From Bacteroidales bacterium UBA5287 (GTDB lineage Bacteria > Bacteroidota > Bacteroidia > Bacteroidales > Dysgonomonadaceae): DNA of 64,000 nt. Below the pieces are notes generated by a model, which did no database searches, was not told the origin of the DNA, and saw nothing but the letters and a program-made list of their open reading frames with translations. Location of the stretch: NCBI GenBank assembly GCA_002411345.1, contig DHSL01000065.1, positions 62,001-126,000 of the forward strand, given 5' to 3'. Position numbers and translations under genes: made by a program. Shown here piece by piece: positions 1 through 8,659 of this stretch; position 1 is the first letter of the stretch; each line of letters opens with the position of its first letter.

Positions 1-1626
1 ATTTTCTGATCCTTCGTAAAATCTTCCTTCCTCGTAAAAAAATCCTTTTAGGTTATTCAATAGTCTACCCCTCTGCACTAACTCTTTACCTCCGTTTTTT
101 TTATCAACAAGACTGGTAATTGCACCTCCTTTCGACGAATCAAAAAGCACAGAATAAAAATCAGTTTCAATTTTGACAATATCTTTTGAATGATATTCTG
201 TTACTTTTATTCTCGCACTATCTTTAATCTTGTATGAAGCATATCCCATTCCCGAAACAGAAGCAATAAAATGTAGAATACTTTTCCCTTCTGAGTTTTC
301 TGATACTTGTGATGAGACAATCTTCCCAGAAGAATCAAATACTGTTATCTCTCGTCCGGATAAATCATTTGGAAGCAAAAGAGTAACCATATCCTTCCTC
401 GTAGTACCAAGAGTATTGTATACACGGATATATTTTGAATCCACTGCCTCTCCAAATAGATGAAAAATTTTCTCATTTGCTATTCGGTTCGATGAGCTGG
501 TCCATCTTGTTACCTTATTTGCCCATGTGTCCCCTGGTTTACCATTATAAGGAACAATCCAGCAGTCATGGTGCTGAGCCAGCATCAAAGTGCGCCATGC
601 TTCTGCAAAATCTGTCTCTGGCCATGATGTATCATTAAAAAGATAATCTAATGCCGACAGCTTTTCAGACATGATTAAACGGTTTTCACTTACACGTACT
701 TGTTGTGCAATTTTTTGTATTACTTGTGCTCCCCAAACCAATCCCGGCATAATATCTTCTTGACTAAACCTCCAATCATCAGGCTCAACCTTATTTTTAA
801 TCTTTTCAATGTAATTAGTCCATGTGATATAAGTTGTTGGTTGGTATTCACTTTTCCAAGGACCTCCATTCCAGCCTGCATCCTGAAAACACATTCCTAC
901 CGGATATTTTATACCATTAGCAAAGCATTTTTCAATAAAACTATTTGAATTCATCCACGATTCTGTCTGCCAGGTAGATTCTTCTGAAAGGTCTTCGATA
1001 GCATACCGGGGAACGGCAGGTATGGATGTCCCATCAGGACCAATCCAATTTACCAAATCTTTCCCGAAAGCACTGGTGTAACCGCCCCAACAAGTATTGG
1101 GATTTCTGAGTACTGCATATTTAAATCCGAATCCTTTCAAAATTTGTGGTAAGCTACTCGTAAAACAGGGTTCTTCTACAGAATAGGTATGAAAAAAAGC
1201 ATGAGTAAAATATTCCTTGGTCTTTGCTAATCCATGTGCAAACTGCCTGATTATACTCTCTCCCGAGATATTATAACAATAGGGTTGAGCCCAGGTAGGA
1301 TTCACAAAATCAATCCGACCTGAACGGCCTTCAATATCATAATATGACTGAAATGACTTAAAATTTTCAGGATCTTTAATGCTTATAGTATCCCATGTTT
1401 CAGGTTCAATCTCAAGATTTAATGCCCAATCGGGATTTTTTTTCAACTGATCTACCATAAACTTTGCCTGCCAAATGGGATAATGACCATAAACTCCGCC
1501 ATGATAACCATCGGCAAACCAAGCTGTTTGTGATAAAACGGGAGATTTAACGATTAAAAAATTAAATAGAACAAAAAATAATAATTTATACTTTCTATTT
1601 GAATTTTCTAAAATCTTGTTATTCAT
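1..1626 (-). CDS. GH38-type alpha-mannosidase-like secreted glycosidase (C-terminus cut by window edge)
   Basis: A frame opens at an ATG (1624-1626) and stays open for 542 codons to the left edge, so the C-terminal part lies outside the window. A basic N-terminus is followed by a hydrophobic stretch at residues 15-26, indicating export. The motif DGYHGGVYG (39-47) lies near the start of the predicted catalytic domain, and LAQHHDCW (about residue 350) matches the conserved HHD linker motif of glycoside hydrolase family 38. This family normally removes alpha-mannose residues in the periplasm or at the surface. The DGYHGG variant is typical of Bacteroidota relatives whose substrate is poorly defined, so the exact specificity is not claimed. 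It lies alone, downstream of a HigA-like gene on the same strand. Confidence 0.72.
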   Translation of the reverse strand, partial: MNNKILENSNRKYKLLFFVLFNFLIVKSPVLSQTAWFADGYHGGVYGHYPIWQAKFMVDQLKKNPDWALNLEIEPETWDTISIKDPENFKSFQSYYDIEGRSGRIDFVNPTWAQPYCYNISGESIIRQFAHGLAKTKEYFTHAFFHTYSVEEPCFTSSLPQILKGFGFKYAVLRNPNTCWGGYTSAFGKDLVNWIGPDGTSIPAVPRYAIEDLSEESTWQTESWMNSNSFIEKCFANGIKYPVGMCFQDAGWNGGPWKSEYQPTTYITWTNYIEKIKNKVEPDDWRFSQEDIMPGLVWGAQVIQKIAQQVRVSENRLIMSEKLSALDYLFNDTSWPETDFAEAWRTLMLAQHHDCWIVPYNGKPGDTWANKVTRWTSSSNRIANEKIFHLFGEAVDSKYIRVYNTLGTTRKDMVTLLLPNDLSGREITVFDSSGKIVSSQVSENSEGKSILHFIASVSGMGYASYKIKDSARIKVTEYHSKDIVKIETDFYSVLFDSSKGGAITSLVDKKNGGKELVQRGRLLNNLKGFFYEEGRFYEGSEN

Positions 1627-1699
1627 TTTATGTTTGTCATTTTTTTTAAGTCGACGAAGATATTGAAAATTAAATTTATGGGTATTATGATATTTCTTG

Positions 1700-1954
1700 T
1701 TATTTCCGAGCAACATATTCATTATATCTTGCCTGCTTATTTATCCAGAAACTGGCAGATATTTTTGTAACTTTTTCGAAAAGAACAGCCATTTCCTGTG
1801 TGATAGTGCTCTCCTCATTTAAAACTGCTAAAATTATTTTTTCAGGTTTCCCAGTTCTCAGAGCAAATTCTTTAATACTCATACCCATTTCTTCTAATTT
1901 TTCACGAAGAGTTACAGCTGGGTGAAAAACAATGGATGAAATATATTGATTCAT
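1700..1954 (-). CDS. HigA-family antitoxin / XRE-type DNA-binding protein, apparently without a toxin partner
   Basis: This 84-residue protein has the HigA layout. FHPAVTLREKLEEMG near the N-terminus leads into a Cro/cI helix-turn-helix (about residues 17-62), with a C-terminal tail ending near FWINKQARYNEY. HigA proteins bind their own promoter and neutralise a RelE-like mRNA interferase (HigB), usually encoded just upstream. Here the 127 nt upstream hold only a 23-codon reading frame (2000-2071) without RelE features, so the gene appears orphaned. Because it follows a restriction-modification operon on the same strand, it could act as a local regulator or be the remnant of a toxin-antitoxin pair. 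The family call is solid; the role is inference. Confidence 0.8.
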   Translation of the reverse strand: MNQYISSIVFHPAVTLREKLEEMGMSIKEFALRTGKPEKIILAVLNEESTITQEMAVLFEKVTKISASFWINKQARYNEYVARK

Positions 1955-2081
1955 AATTAAATTTTTTAAGGTTGTTTAAAACAATATGCCCATTGTTCAT
2001 TACGATTCTCTTACAAAGGAGATGATGTCTTTGTTAATCAAACAATGTCGCATAATTATCATATTTCCCATTTTTTATAAA

Positions 2082-3158
2082 TTAACTAAATCTAACTTGA
2101 AGATTAAGTTTAATAAATAATTTTCCATTTTCCTGATATAAATCACCAAAACCATAGCGACTAGTACTTGCTTGTTCTAGTCTTGTATTATTGAATAAAT
2201 AATCTTGAAATTCATTATGATTATATATATGATAGCACACTAAATCACCATTTTCTTTTACTATAATTAAACCTCCTGTTGCGTCATAATTACCATTCCA
2301 CTTAGCTGCTGGAGTCATACCTAAAGCACTATCAGTCAAGAAATTCTTTATTTTATATTCATAAAAAGGATGCCCTTGTGATAAATTAAAATTCAAGGGG
2401 TTGTTTATTGTTAATTGATTGACTAATAAAGCAATTGAAGAATCACCGGGTGAAGTATACTTAAGAATTATAAGCTCTGCTAAAATTTTAGGCAAATCAC
2501 TATCTATTAATTGCAAATTCAACTGAAGAGTATCTGATTGAATATTTCTAAAACAAATACTACATCCATTCTCCCTTATTTTTTGAATTCTATTAGCTAT
2601 TTTTGGTTTTGTTTGAATAGCATTTATTTCATCAATAACTATTTGATCATTCCCAATTATTTCGTAAATAAAATTAGTGGTACTCCCTGCATTAAATAAT
2701 GTAGCATCCTTGCCTATCATTGATTTGATACTGAAACCGAGTTTAGGTTCAAGTCCTGTTTTGAGGTCATGAACTACAAGGTTTATATCTGATTTATCTG
2801 TACTTGTTGCGCTTAAAGTGAAAATTTTTATGCTATTTAAAAAATCTTCTATATCTTCAAAAGCAAAGCTTCTACCTTGCGAACTTCTCAAATAACTAAA
2901 CAATAACTTTGAATTATTAATAAATTCAATGACAGGTATATGTATAAGTTCATTTTTATTTTCATCAAATACTCTTATCTCGTCTTTAATACAATATTCA
3001 AGTTCCTTATTGTTTTCTTGCCTAAGTATTTTAATAATAGGATAATATATATTTGGAATTACATTCAGATTAGCATCAGCAGCATCTAACCTGCCGTCTG
3101 CTAATAATTTTAAAAAAACATAAATTTCACTCCATTCTCCTTTATTTCCTGTCATCAT
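2082..3158 (-). CDS. HpaII-family type II restriction endonuclease
   Basis: This is a 358-residue protein whose opening (GNKGEWSEIYVFLKLLADG) and overall length match the HpaII restriction endonuclease family, which cuts CCGG. The C-terminal part contains GMTPAAKWNGNYDATGGL followed by a block ending in a short basic tail. The gene starts 21 nt after the stop of the methyltransferase gene, so the two form an operon with modification upstream of restriction. The family assignment rests on remembered N-terminal similarity; the recognition site CCGG is inferred from the family and from the companion C5 methyltransferase. No frameshift is seen, so the enzyme may be active. The region looks more AT-rich than the housekeeping genes to the right, in keeping with acquisition by transfer. 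Confidence 0.82.
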   Translation of the reverse strand: MMTGNKGEWSEIYVFLKLLADGRLDAADANLNVIPNIYYPIIKILRQENNKELEYCIKDEIRVFDENKNELIHIPVIEFINNSKLLFSYLRSSQGRSFAFEDIEDFLNSIKIFTLSATSTDKSDINLVVHDLKTGLEPKLGFSIKSMIGKDATLFNAGSTTNFIYEIIGNDQIVIDEINAIQTKPKIANRIQKIRENGCSICFRNIQSDTLQLNLQLIDSDLPKILAELIILKYTSPGDSSIALLVNQLTINNPLNFNLSQGHPFYEYKIKNFLTDSALGMTPAAKWNGNYDATGGLIIVKENGDLVCYHIYNHNEFQDYLFNNTRLEQASTSRYGFGDLYQENGKLFIKLNLQVRFS

Positions 3159-3179
3159 ATTAGTATTTAATAGTTAAAT

Positions 3180-4880
3180 CTAAATTACTTGTCTATATAT
3201 ACTTTCGATATTTAATTGCTTCAAAATTTCTTTTGCTGTCGCTTGTATGGCAGGTACAGCAACTGAATTACCCAATTGTTTATATGCCGAAGCATCTGAA
3301 ACGGGAAAAAAATACTTATCGGGAAATCCTTGCAATCTTGCCCATTCTCTTGGAGTCATTCGCCTTATCCCTTCTCTGTTCACTTCACCTTTAATTTTTG
3401 TTTCAGGTGTAAAATCTGTAATTCTATTATCAATTACAAGATTTCTTTCTCTTCCCATTCCACCAACAACAATGGCATTCGCTATATCATCGTCTGATAT
3501 TATTGCATATCCAAACCCATTACCTTTTTTTTCATGTCTTTCTTTGTGCTTTCTCAATGTATCTAAATATTGGGTTGATAAATAATATCTTGTTTTAACT
3601 GGTTTTTCTTCTTTAACTTGACTAAAAGCCACTTTTTCACCAGTAGGTTCTGGATATTTAAAATCTTTTACACCCGTACTTTTATGAAAACCGACAATAT
3701 AAATTCTTTCACGATTTTGAGGAACTCCAAAGTCTTTTGCATTTATTATTTCAGGTTCAGGAACAAAATAATTTAAATCATTACGCAGAACATTTAGAAT
3801 TGTGTTTAAAGTTCTTCCTTTATCATGATTCCTTAATCCTTTTACATTTTCTAAAAAAAAGGCTTTAGGTTGTTTTCTTTTTATGATTTCAGCTACATCG
3901 AAGAATAATGTTCCTCTAGTATCATCAAAACCTCCTCTTTTTCCTGCAATTGAAAATGCTTGACAAGGAAACCCTGCACATAATATATCAAATTCTTCTC
4001 GTAAATAGCTTTTTGTTTCTTCTTGGGTAATATCTCCGAAAGGTACTTCACCAAAATTAAATTGATATGTACGTTGAGCCTCTTTATCCCATTCACTTGT
4101 AAAAACACACTTACCTCCTAAATTCTGCATTGCAAGTCTAAATCCCCCAATTCCTGCGAACAAATCAATGAATTTAAAAGTTGGTGCTTCTACTGGAGGG
4201 AAAATTGCATCAGAATATTTAAAAATATCATACTGTAATGCATTTTCTGCAAACTCATTGGTAATTTCAACTTCAGGATATTTAACCCTTAAAATGTCTT
4301 TGGTAATTTTTACAGTTTCATCCTTAAAATGGTTAGATACATTACCTTTTTTATTATGCAAATAGTGGGTAATTATTGCTTCTTGATTATCCGTAAAAAC
4401 TATATCTCTATTTTTCAATTGTTTCCCCCCAAATTCTTCAATTGATATTTTTTCTTTAAAATTCATTTTTCGTTCTTTAATACAATTCTCTATTTGAGTT
4501 AGACATAACAATATGTTTTCATTTATGTCATTACCCCAAAATCGAAGTACAATCCATCCTTCTTTTATTAATTTTTCGTTTACTTCTCTATCTCTTTCTA
4601 TATTTCTTTCAATCTTATTATACCAAAATTCTTTGTTTGTTTTATGATCGTATTTGTGAATTTCCCAATCTTTTCCGTGCCAAAATTCACCATCAACAAA
4701 GATTGCTATTTTCCATTTTTTAAATGTAAGATCCGGGTGTCCATATACAGTTTTATCGTTTTTCCGATAACGATAGCCTTTAGCAAATAATGTCTTGGCT
4801 AATCTTGATTCAATTTTTGAACCTGAAGATTTTATAGCCTGCATATTTTTTCGCCGTTGTTCTTTCGTTAGATTGTCCAT
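3180..4880 (-). CDS. Fused Vsr mismatch endonuclease - DNA (cytosine-5) methyltransferase
   Basis: The frame is open from 4940, but the ATG at 4880 (566 residues) places the Vsr-type start MDNLTKEQRRKNMQAIKS at the N-terminus and is preferred. Residues 1-138 form a very-short-patch-repair (T:G mismatch) endonuclease: GHPDLTF with catalytic Asp50, then VDGEFWHG (62-69). The Cys/His zinc ligands of E. coli Vsr are absent. Residues from about 236 form a C5 methyltransferase: motif I DLFAGIGGFRLA, motif IV GFPCQ with nucleophile Cys306, motif VI ENVKG, motif VIII QNRERIYIVG, motif IX RMTPREWARLQG and motif X QLGNSVAVPA. It protects CCGG if paired correctly with the HpaII-type enzyme, while the Vsr part would repair the deamination product of 5-methylcytosine. 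An internal ATG at 4466 could give a free methyltransferase. Confidence 0.9.
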   Translation of the reverse strand: MDNLTKEQRRKNMQAIKSSGSKIESRLAKTLFAKGYRYRKNDKTVYGHPDLTFKKWKIAIFVDGEFWHGKDWEIHKYDHKTNKEFWYNKIERNIERDREVNEKLIKEGWIVLRFWGNDINENILLCLTQIENCIKERKMNFKEKISIEEFGGKQLKNRDIVFTDNQEAIITHYLHNKKGNVSNHFKDETVKITKDILRVKYPEVEITNEFAENALQYDIFKYSDAIFPPVEAPTFKFIDLFAGIGGFRLAMQNLGGKCVFTSEWDKEAQRTYQFNFGEVPFGDITQEETKSYLREEFDILCAGFPCQAFSIAGKRGGFDDTRGTLFFDVAEIIKRKQPKAFFLENVKGLRNHDKGRTLNTILNVLRNDLNYFVPEPEIINAKDFGVPQNRERIYIVGFHKSTGVKDFKYPEPTGEKVAFSQVKEEKPVKTRYYLSTQYLDTLRKHKERHEKKGNGFGYAIISDDDIANAIVVGGMGRERNLVIDNRITDFTPETKIKGEVNREGIRRMTPREWARLQGFPDKYFFPVSDASAYKQLGNSVAVPAIQATAKEILKQLNIESIYRQVI

Positions 4881-5092
4881 AAACAGATATAAACTGTAAA
4901 TATACATATTTTTTATATTAAGTAAAAGCGGTTTATTCATTTTGACTCCATTACAAATTGAGTTATTGTATAATAATATTTTTCAACTAGTATTGAATCA
5001 GGTTTTACAAAACAATTACCCCCCTTCACTAATATATTAATTCCAATTATATTTTTTTCATCAAGTCATTAAAATTCTCATGATTTTGCATT

Positions 5093-5100
5093 CAAAGGTA
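5093..5100 (-). promoter_or_regulatory. Candidate promoter -7 box of the restriction-modification operon
   Basis: On the minus strand this reads TACCTTTG, matching the Bacteroidota TAnnTTTG box. It would start transcription near 5086, about 200 nt before the preferred methyltransferase start. No clear -33 box is seen. Confidence 0.35.
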
Positions 5101-5240
5101 AACTTCGGTCTTATTTTATTATTCCTCCCTTCTCACAAACTAATTAACACGGTTTTTTTATTTTTCGTCAGAATTTGAGAACTAATTTTTAATTGATATG
5201 CGAAAAATAATCTTTTTTAATAAAAATTAGCTAACGGTTC

Positions 5241-5271
5241 TTGGATTGTTTATTGGCAATTTATACCTTTG
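5241..5271 (+). promoter_or_regulatory. Promoter of the uxaC operon
   Basis: TTGG at 5241-5244, 19 nt, then TACCTTTG at 5264-5271 fits the Bacteroidota -33/-7 arrangement. Transcription would begin near 5278, leaving a leader of about 30 nt before the uxaC ATG at 5311. Confidence 0.6.
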
Positions 5272-5283
5272 TGCACGTACACA
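5270..5283. promoter_or_regulatory. Candidate operator overlapping the uxaC promoter start
   Basis: TGTGCACGTACACA is a near-perfect inverted repeat (12 of 14 positions symmetric) with an ACGT centre, the kind of site bound by LacI or GntR family sugar-acid regulators. It begins inside the -7 box and covers the expected transcription start, so a bound protein would repress. No regulator gene of these families is in the window; the binding protein is unknown. Confidence 0.45.
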
Positions 5284-5310
5284 ATCGTTACGCTTAAATG
5301 ATTTTTAATT

Positions 5311-6720
5311 ATGAAACCTTTTTTAGATGAAAATTTTCAGTTGCAGACCAAAACGGCGCAACTTCTGTATCATGAACATGCAAAAAAAATGCCTGTAATA
5401 GATTATCATTGTCATCTGGATCCAAAAAGAATTGACGAGGATTATCAATTCAGGAATATTACTGATTTATGGCTTGAGGGAGATCATTATAAATGGCGCT
5501 TGATGAGGGCTAACGGCATAGATGAAAAATATATTACTGGCAACGCTTCTGATTGGGAAAAGTTTGAAAAATGGGCAGAAACAGTACCATTTACCATGCG
5601 AAATCCAATGTATCACTGGGTGCACCTTGAACTGCAACGCATTTTTGGAATATACACGTTACTGAAGCCTGAAACGGCACGGGAGATATTTGATAATGTG
5701 AATGATCAAATAACAAAAAGACGACTTTCAACTAGAAAACTACTGCAGGATTTTAATGTTGAAGTAGTTTGTACTACCGACGATCCTTGCGATTCTCTCA
5801 TACATCATAAAAATCTCAAAAAAAGTGATTTATCTACTAAAATATTGCCTACATGGCGCCCCGATAAATCAATGGGGGTAGAATCGACGGAACGTTTTGG
5901 GGAATATATACAGAAATTAACCGTGGCTTGTGGCTTCGATATTCGAAATTTTAACGACTATCGCGATGCTATTAAAAATAGACACGACTTTTTTGCTTCA
6001 ACTGGATGCAAACTATCGGACCATGGTATAGAAGAATTCTATGCTGAAGAATGTGACGATAAAGAGGCTGCTGACATCTTCAATAAAGTGTATAACGAAA
6101 AAAAGGATTTGACGCAAAAGGAAATTCAAAAATTCAAATCGAAGATGCTCTTTGAAAACGCTGTAATGAACTACGAAAAGGGATGGACTCAACAATTCCA
6201 TTTTGGTGCTATTCGTAATAATAATACAAAAATGTTCCAAAAAATTGGAGCGGACACTGGGTATGATTCAATAAACGACTTGAGCGGACTGGCTTCTTCA
6301 ATGGCATGCTTTTTTGACCGACTTAACAAAGAAAACAAATTGACTAAAACCATTGTTTATAACCTGAATCCAAGGGACAATTACTTGGTGGCTACTATGA
6401 TTGCTAATTTTCAGGATGGCTCAACTCCGGGAAAAATGCAGTTCGGCTCTGGTTGGTGGTTTCTTGATCAGAAATATGGAATGGAGGATCAAATGAATAT
6501 TCTATCAACACAAGGTTTACTTAGCAGATTTGTGGGAATGCTCACAGACTCCAGAAGCTTTATGTCTTTCCCACGTCACGAATATTTCCGCCGTATTTTA
6601 TGTAACCTCATCGGAAACGATGTTGAAAATGGATTGTTACCTGCTTCAGAAATAGATACATTGGGACAATTTGTTGAGGATATTTCTTATTGCAACGCAA
6701 AAAATTATTTTAACTTTTAA
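5311..6720 (+). CDS. uxaC: Glucuronate (uronate) isomerase UxaC
   Basis: This 469-residue cytosolic enzyme converts D-glucuronate to D-fructuronate, and D-galacturonate to D-tagaturonate. The length is that of the family (about 470). The opening MKPFLDENFQLQTKTAQLLY and the metal-binding DYHCHLDP (31-38, with His33 and His35) are diagnostic of this amidohydrolase-superfamily isomerase. The C-terminal TDSRSFMSFPRHEYFRR is also typical. It is the first gene of a co-directional cluster, with the mannonate dehydrogenase 10 nt downstream, and is preceded by a clear promoter with a palindromic operator. Its place upstream of an SDR mannonate dehydrogenase and a LarA-like epimerase points to glucuronate as the main substrate. 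Confidence 0.95.
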   Translation: MKPFLDENFQLQTKTAQLLYHEHAKKMPVIDYHCHLDPKRIDEDYQFRNITDLWLEGDHYKWRLMRANGIDEKYITGNASDWEKFEKWAETVPFTMRNPMYHWVHLELQRIFGIYTLLKPETAREIFDNVNDQITKRRLSTRKLLQDFNVEVVCTTDDPCDSLIHHKNLKKSDLSTKILPTWRPDKSMGVESTERFGEYIQKLTVACGFDIRNFNDYRDAIKNRHDFFASTGCKLSDHGIEEFYAEECDDKEAADIFNKVYNEKKDLTQKEIQKFKSKMLFENAVMNYEKGWTQQFHFGAIRNNNTKMFQKIGADTGYDSINDLSGLASSMACFFDRLNKENKLTKTIVYNLNPRDNYLVATMIANFQDGSTPGKMQFGSGWWFLDQKYGMEDQMNILSTQGLLSRFVGMLTDSRSFMSFPRHEYFRRILCNLIGNDVENGLLPASEIDTLGQFVEDISYCNAKNYFNF

Positions 6721-6730
6721 AACAATCAAT

Positions 6731-7543
6731 ATGTACGATTTATTTAATATCAAAAACAAAGTAGTTGTAATTACAGGCGGAACGGGGGTTCTTTGTTCGT
6801 CAATGGTGAAATATCTTGCCGCACACGGTGCAAAAATGGCTGTATTGGCAAGAGATAAAGCTAAAGGGGACAAACTCGTTGACGAAGTGACGAACGATGG
6901 TGGTGATGCCATTTTTCTGCAGACGGACGTGACTGATGAGACTTTGTTGAAACAAAATGCTGAAGAAATAATAAGGAAATACGGACGTATTGATGTGCTG
7001 ATAAATGGTGCAGGTGGAAATATGCCGGGGGCTACTATCGGACCAAACAATACTATTTTTGATCTTAAGATTGATGAGTTCAGAAAAGTAGTGGATGTAA
7101 ACTTGATGGGATCGGTTATTCCAACTATTGTGTTTGCTAAGTACATGGTTGATAAAAAACAGGGTAACATCATAAACATATCATCTGAATCGGCTTTGCG
7201 ACCGCTTACACGTGTTGCAGGATATGGAGCGGCTAAAGCTGCGGTATCTAATTTTACAAAATATATGGCGGGTGAAATGGCAATCAAATTCGGAGACAAT
7301 TTCAGGGTAAATGCCATGGCTCCGGGATTTTTTATAACTGAACAAAACAGAACTTTACTCACTAATCCTGATGGATCATATTCTGATAGAGGAAAATCAA
7401 TTATCGCTCATACTCCGTTCAGACGTTTTGGTGTGCCTGAAGATTTACTTGGAACGCTGCATTATCTGGTAAGCGATGCCTCTAAATTCGTTACAGGTAC
7501 AGTAGCTGTTGTAGATGGGGGATTCGATGCTTTTAGTATTTAA
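6731..7543 (+). CDS. uxuB: SDR-family D-mannonate oxidoreductase (fructuronate reductase)
   Basis: This is a 270-residue short-chain dehydrogenase. The frame is open from 6671, but the ATG at 6731, just past the uxaC stop, gives the usual SDR N-terminus. The nucleotide-binding glycine motif TGGTGVLCSS (15-24), NGAGG (92-96), the Ser151/Ser152 region and the catalytic YGAAK (Tyr165, Lys169) are all present. Between uxaC and a sugar-acid kinase, the expected reaction is NAD(P)H-dependent reduction of D-fructuronate to D-mannonate, as in the SDR-type UxuB/YjmF enzymes rather than the long-chain E. coli UxuB. Other polyol specificities cannot be excluded from sequence alone. Confidence 0.85.
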   Translation: MYDLFNIKNKVVVITGGTGVLCSSMVKYLAAHGAKMAVLARDKAKGDKLVDEVTNDGGDAIFLQTDVTDETLLKQNAEEIIRKYGRIDVLINGAGGNMPGATIGPNNTIFDLKIDEFRKVVDVNLMGSVIPTIVFAKYMVDKKQGNIINISSESALRPLTRVAGYGAAKAAVSNFTKYMAGEMAIKFGDNFRVNAMAPGFFITEQNRTLLTNPDGSYSDRGKSIIAHTPFRRFGVPEDLLGTLHYLVSDASKFVTGTVAVVDGGFDAFSI

Positions 7544-7555
7544 AAAAATATCATT

Positions 7556-8635
7556 ATGTCACTTAAATTAAGAGATAACACAAAATATTCTTTGCTTGTT
7601 GCTTCAAGCATGGGCGTGAGAATCACTCCGATAAATGGACAACCTGTTCATAGCAGCAAAATGTTCGAAATGCAGGCGACTAGCGCTGAAACGAATGTGG
7701 CAAGCATTTCTTCGTATTTGGGACTACCGGTTAAAGTGCTGACTACCTTTGTAAAAGATAGTCCGATAGCGGCTTTTATAAAATCTGACCTGCGACAACG
7801 TAATATTGATTTCGAAGGCCCGGAAATACCACAAGGGGGACCATGGGGATATCGTCATCAGTTTAATATTGCGGATAGTGGCTTCGGACTAAGAGGACCA
7901 AGGGTGCAAAATGATAGGGCTGGAGAAGTGGGAAGGACTTTGAATGTTAAGGATTTCGACCTTGAACGTATTTTCGGAAAAGATGGGGTACAAATCGTTC
8001 ATCTTTCTGGATTAATTGCTGCACTATCACCGGATACGGCTACATTCTGCCTGGAAATTGCACGTTTCGCAAAAAAATATGGTACGCTGATTTCATTCGA
8101 CCTTAATTATAGGGCTACTTTCTGGAAAGGTAGGGAAAAAGAATTGAAAGAGGTATTCCACGAAATAGCTTCTCTTTCGGATATCCTAATCGGAAACGAA
8201 GAGGATTTTCAACTTTGCCTGGGAATTGAAGGTCCTAAAGCGGGAGGAGAAGATATTGAGTCGGCTATGGATGCTTTTAAAGGAATGATTATCAATGCTC
8301 AAAAATCTTATCCTAATGTTTCTGTTTTTGCAAATACATTGCGTGAGGTGGTAAGCGTAAACGAACATCTCTGGGGAGCAATTGTTTATGAAAATGGTAA
8401 TTGGCATGTGGTTAATCCAAAACCTATAGTGGTGATGGATCGAATCGGTGGAGGAGATGGGTTCGTTGGAGGATTACTTTATGCTGTTCTAAAAGGAATG
8501 CCTTCACAAAAATGGATACAGTTTGCTTGGGCTAGCGGAGCTTTAGCAACTACTTTCCTTACTGATTACGCTCAACCGTCAGATGAGGAAATGATTTGGA
8601 GCATATGGGAAGGTAATGCTCGGGTAAAAAGATAG
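7556..8635 (+). CDS. kdgK: PfkB-family sugar-acid kinase (2-keto-3-deoxygluconate kinase-like; possible gluconate kinase)
   Basis: This 359-residue ribokinase-fold protein would be annotated KdgK by similarity. It has an N-terminal substrate-binding part, FDLNYR (181-186), and the C-terminal PfkB signature DRIGGGDGF (295-303) with catalytic Asp301. It starts 12 nt after the uxuB stop and lies 24 nt before gnd. Normal KdgK phosphorylates 2-keto-3-deoxygluconate made by mannonate dehydratase, but no dehydratase or KDPG aldolase gene accompanies it here. The next gene instead uses 6-phosphogluconate. I therefore keep open that its substrate is D-gluconate. The fold is certain; the substrate is not. 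Confidence 0.82.
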   Translation: MSLKLRDNTKYSLLVASSMGVRITPINGQPVHSSKMFEMQATSAETNVASISSYLGLPVKVLTTFVKDSPIAAFIKSDLRQRNIDFEGPEIPQGGPWGYRHQFNIADSGFGLRGPRVQNDRAGEVGRTLNVKDFDLERIFGKDGVQIVHLSGLIAALSPDTATFCLEIARFAKKYGTLISFDLNYRATFWKGREKELKEVFHEIASLSDILIGNEEDFQLCLGIEGPKAGGEDIESAMDAFKGMIINAQKSYPNVSVFANTLREVVSVNEHLWGAIVYENGNWHVVNPKPIVVMDRIGGGDGFVGGLLYAVLKGMPSQKWIQFAWASGALATTFLTDYAQPSDEEMIWSIWEGNARVKR

Positions 8636-8659
8636 ATAATAAATAATACATTATAGAAG

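Larger units (their letters stand above)
4941..5310. other. Intergenic region between the divergent restriction-modification operon and uxaC operon
   Basis: This AT-rich non-coding stretch separates genes transcribed away from each other. It holds the candidate minus-strand box at 5093-5100 and the plus-strand promoter with operator at 5241-5283. I see no small gene or RNA in the remainder. Confidence 0.6.

Noticed and set aside
2000..2071. A 23-codon minus-strand frame upstream of the HigA-like gene, possibly a HigB remnant
   Set aside because: Too short, and shows none of the RelE/HigB residues; kept only as a remark.
6646..7362. A 238-codon minus-strand frame opposite the SDR gene
   Set aside because: A shadow of the SDR coding sequence, which has a complete catalytic motif set on the plus strand.
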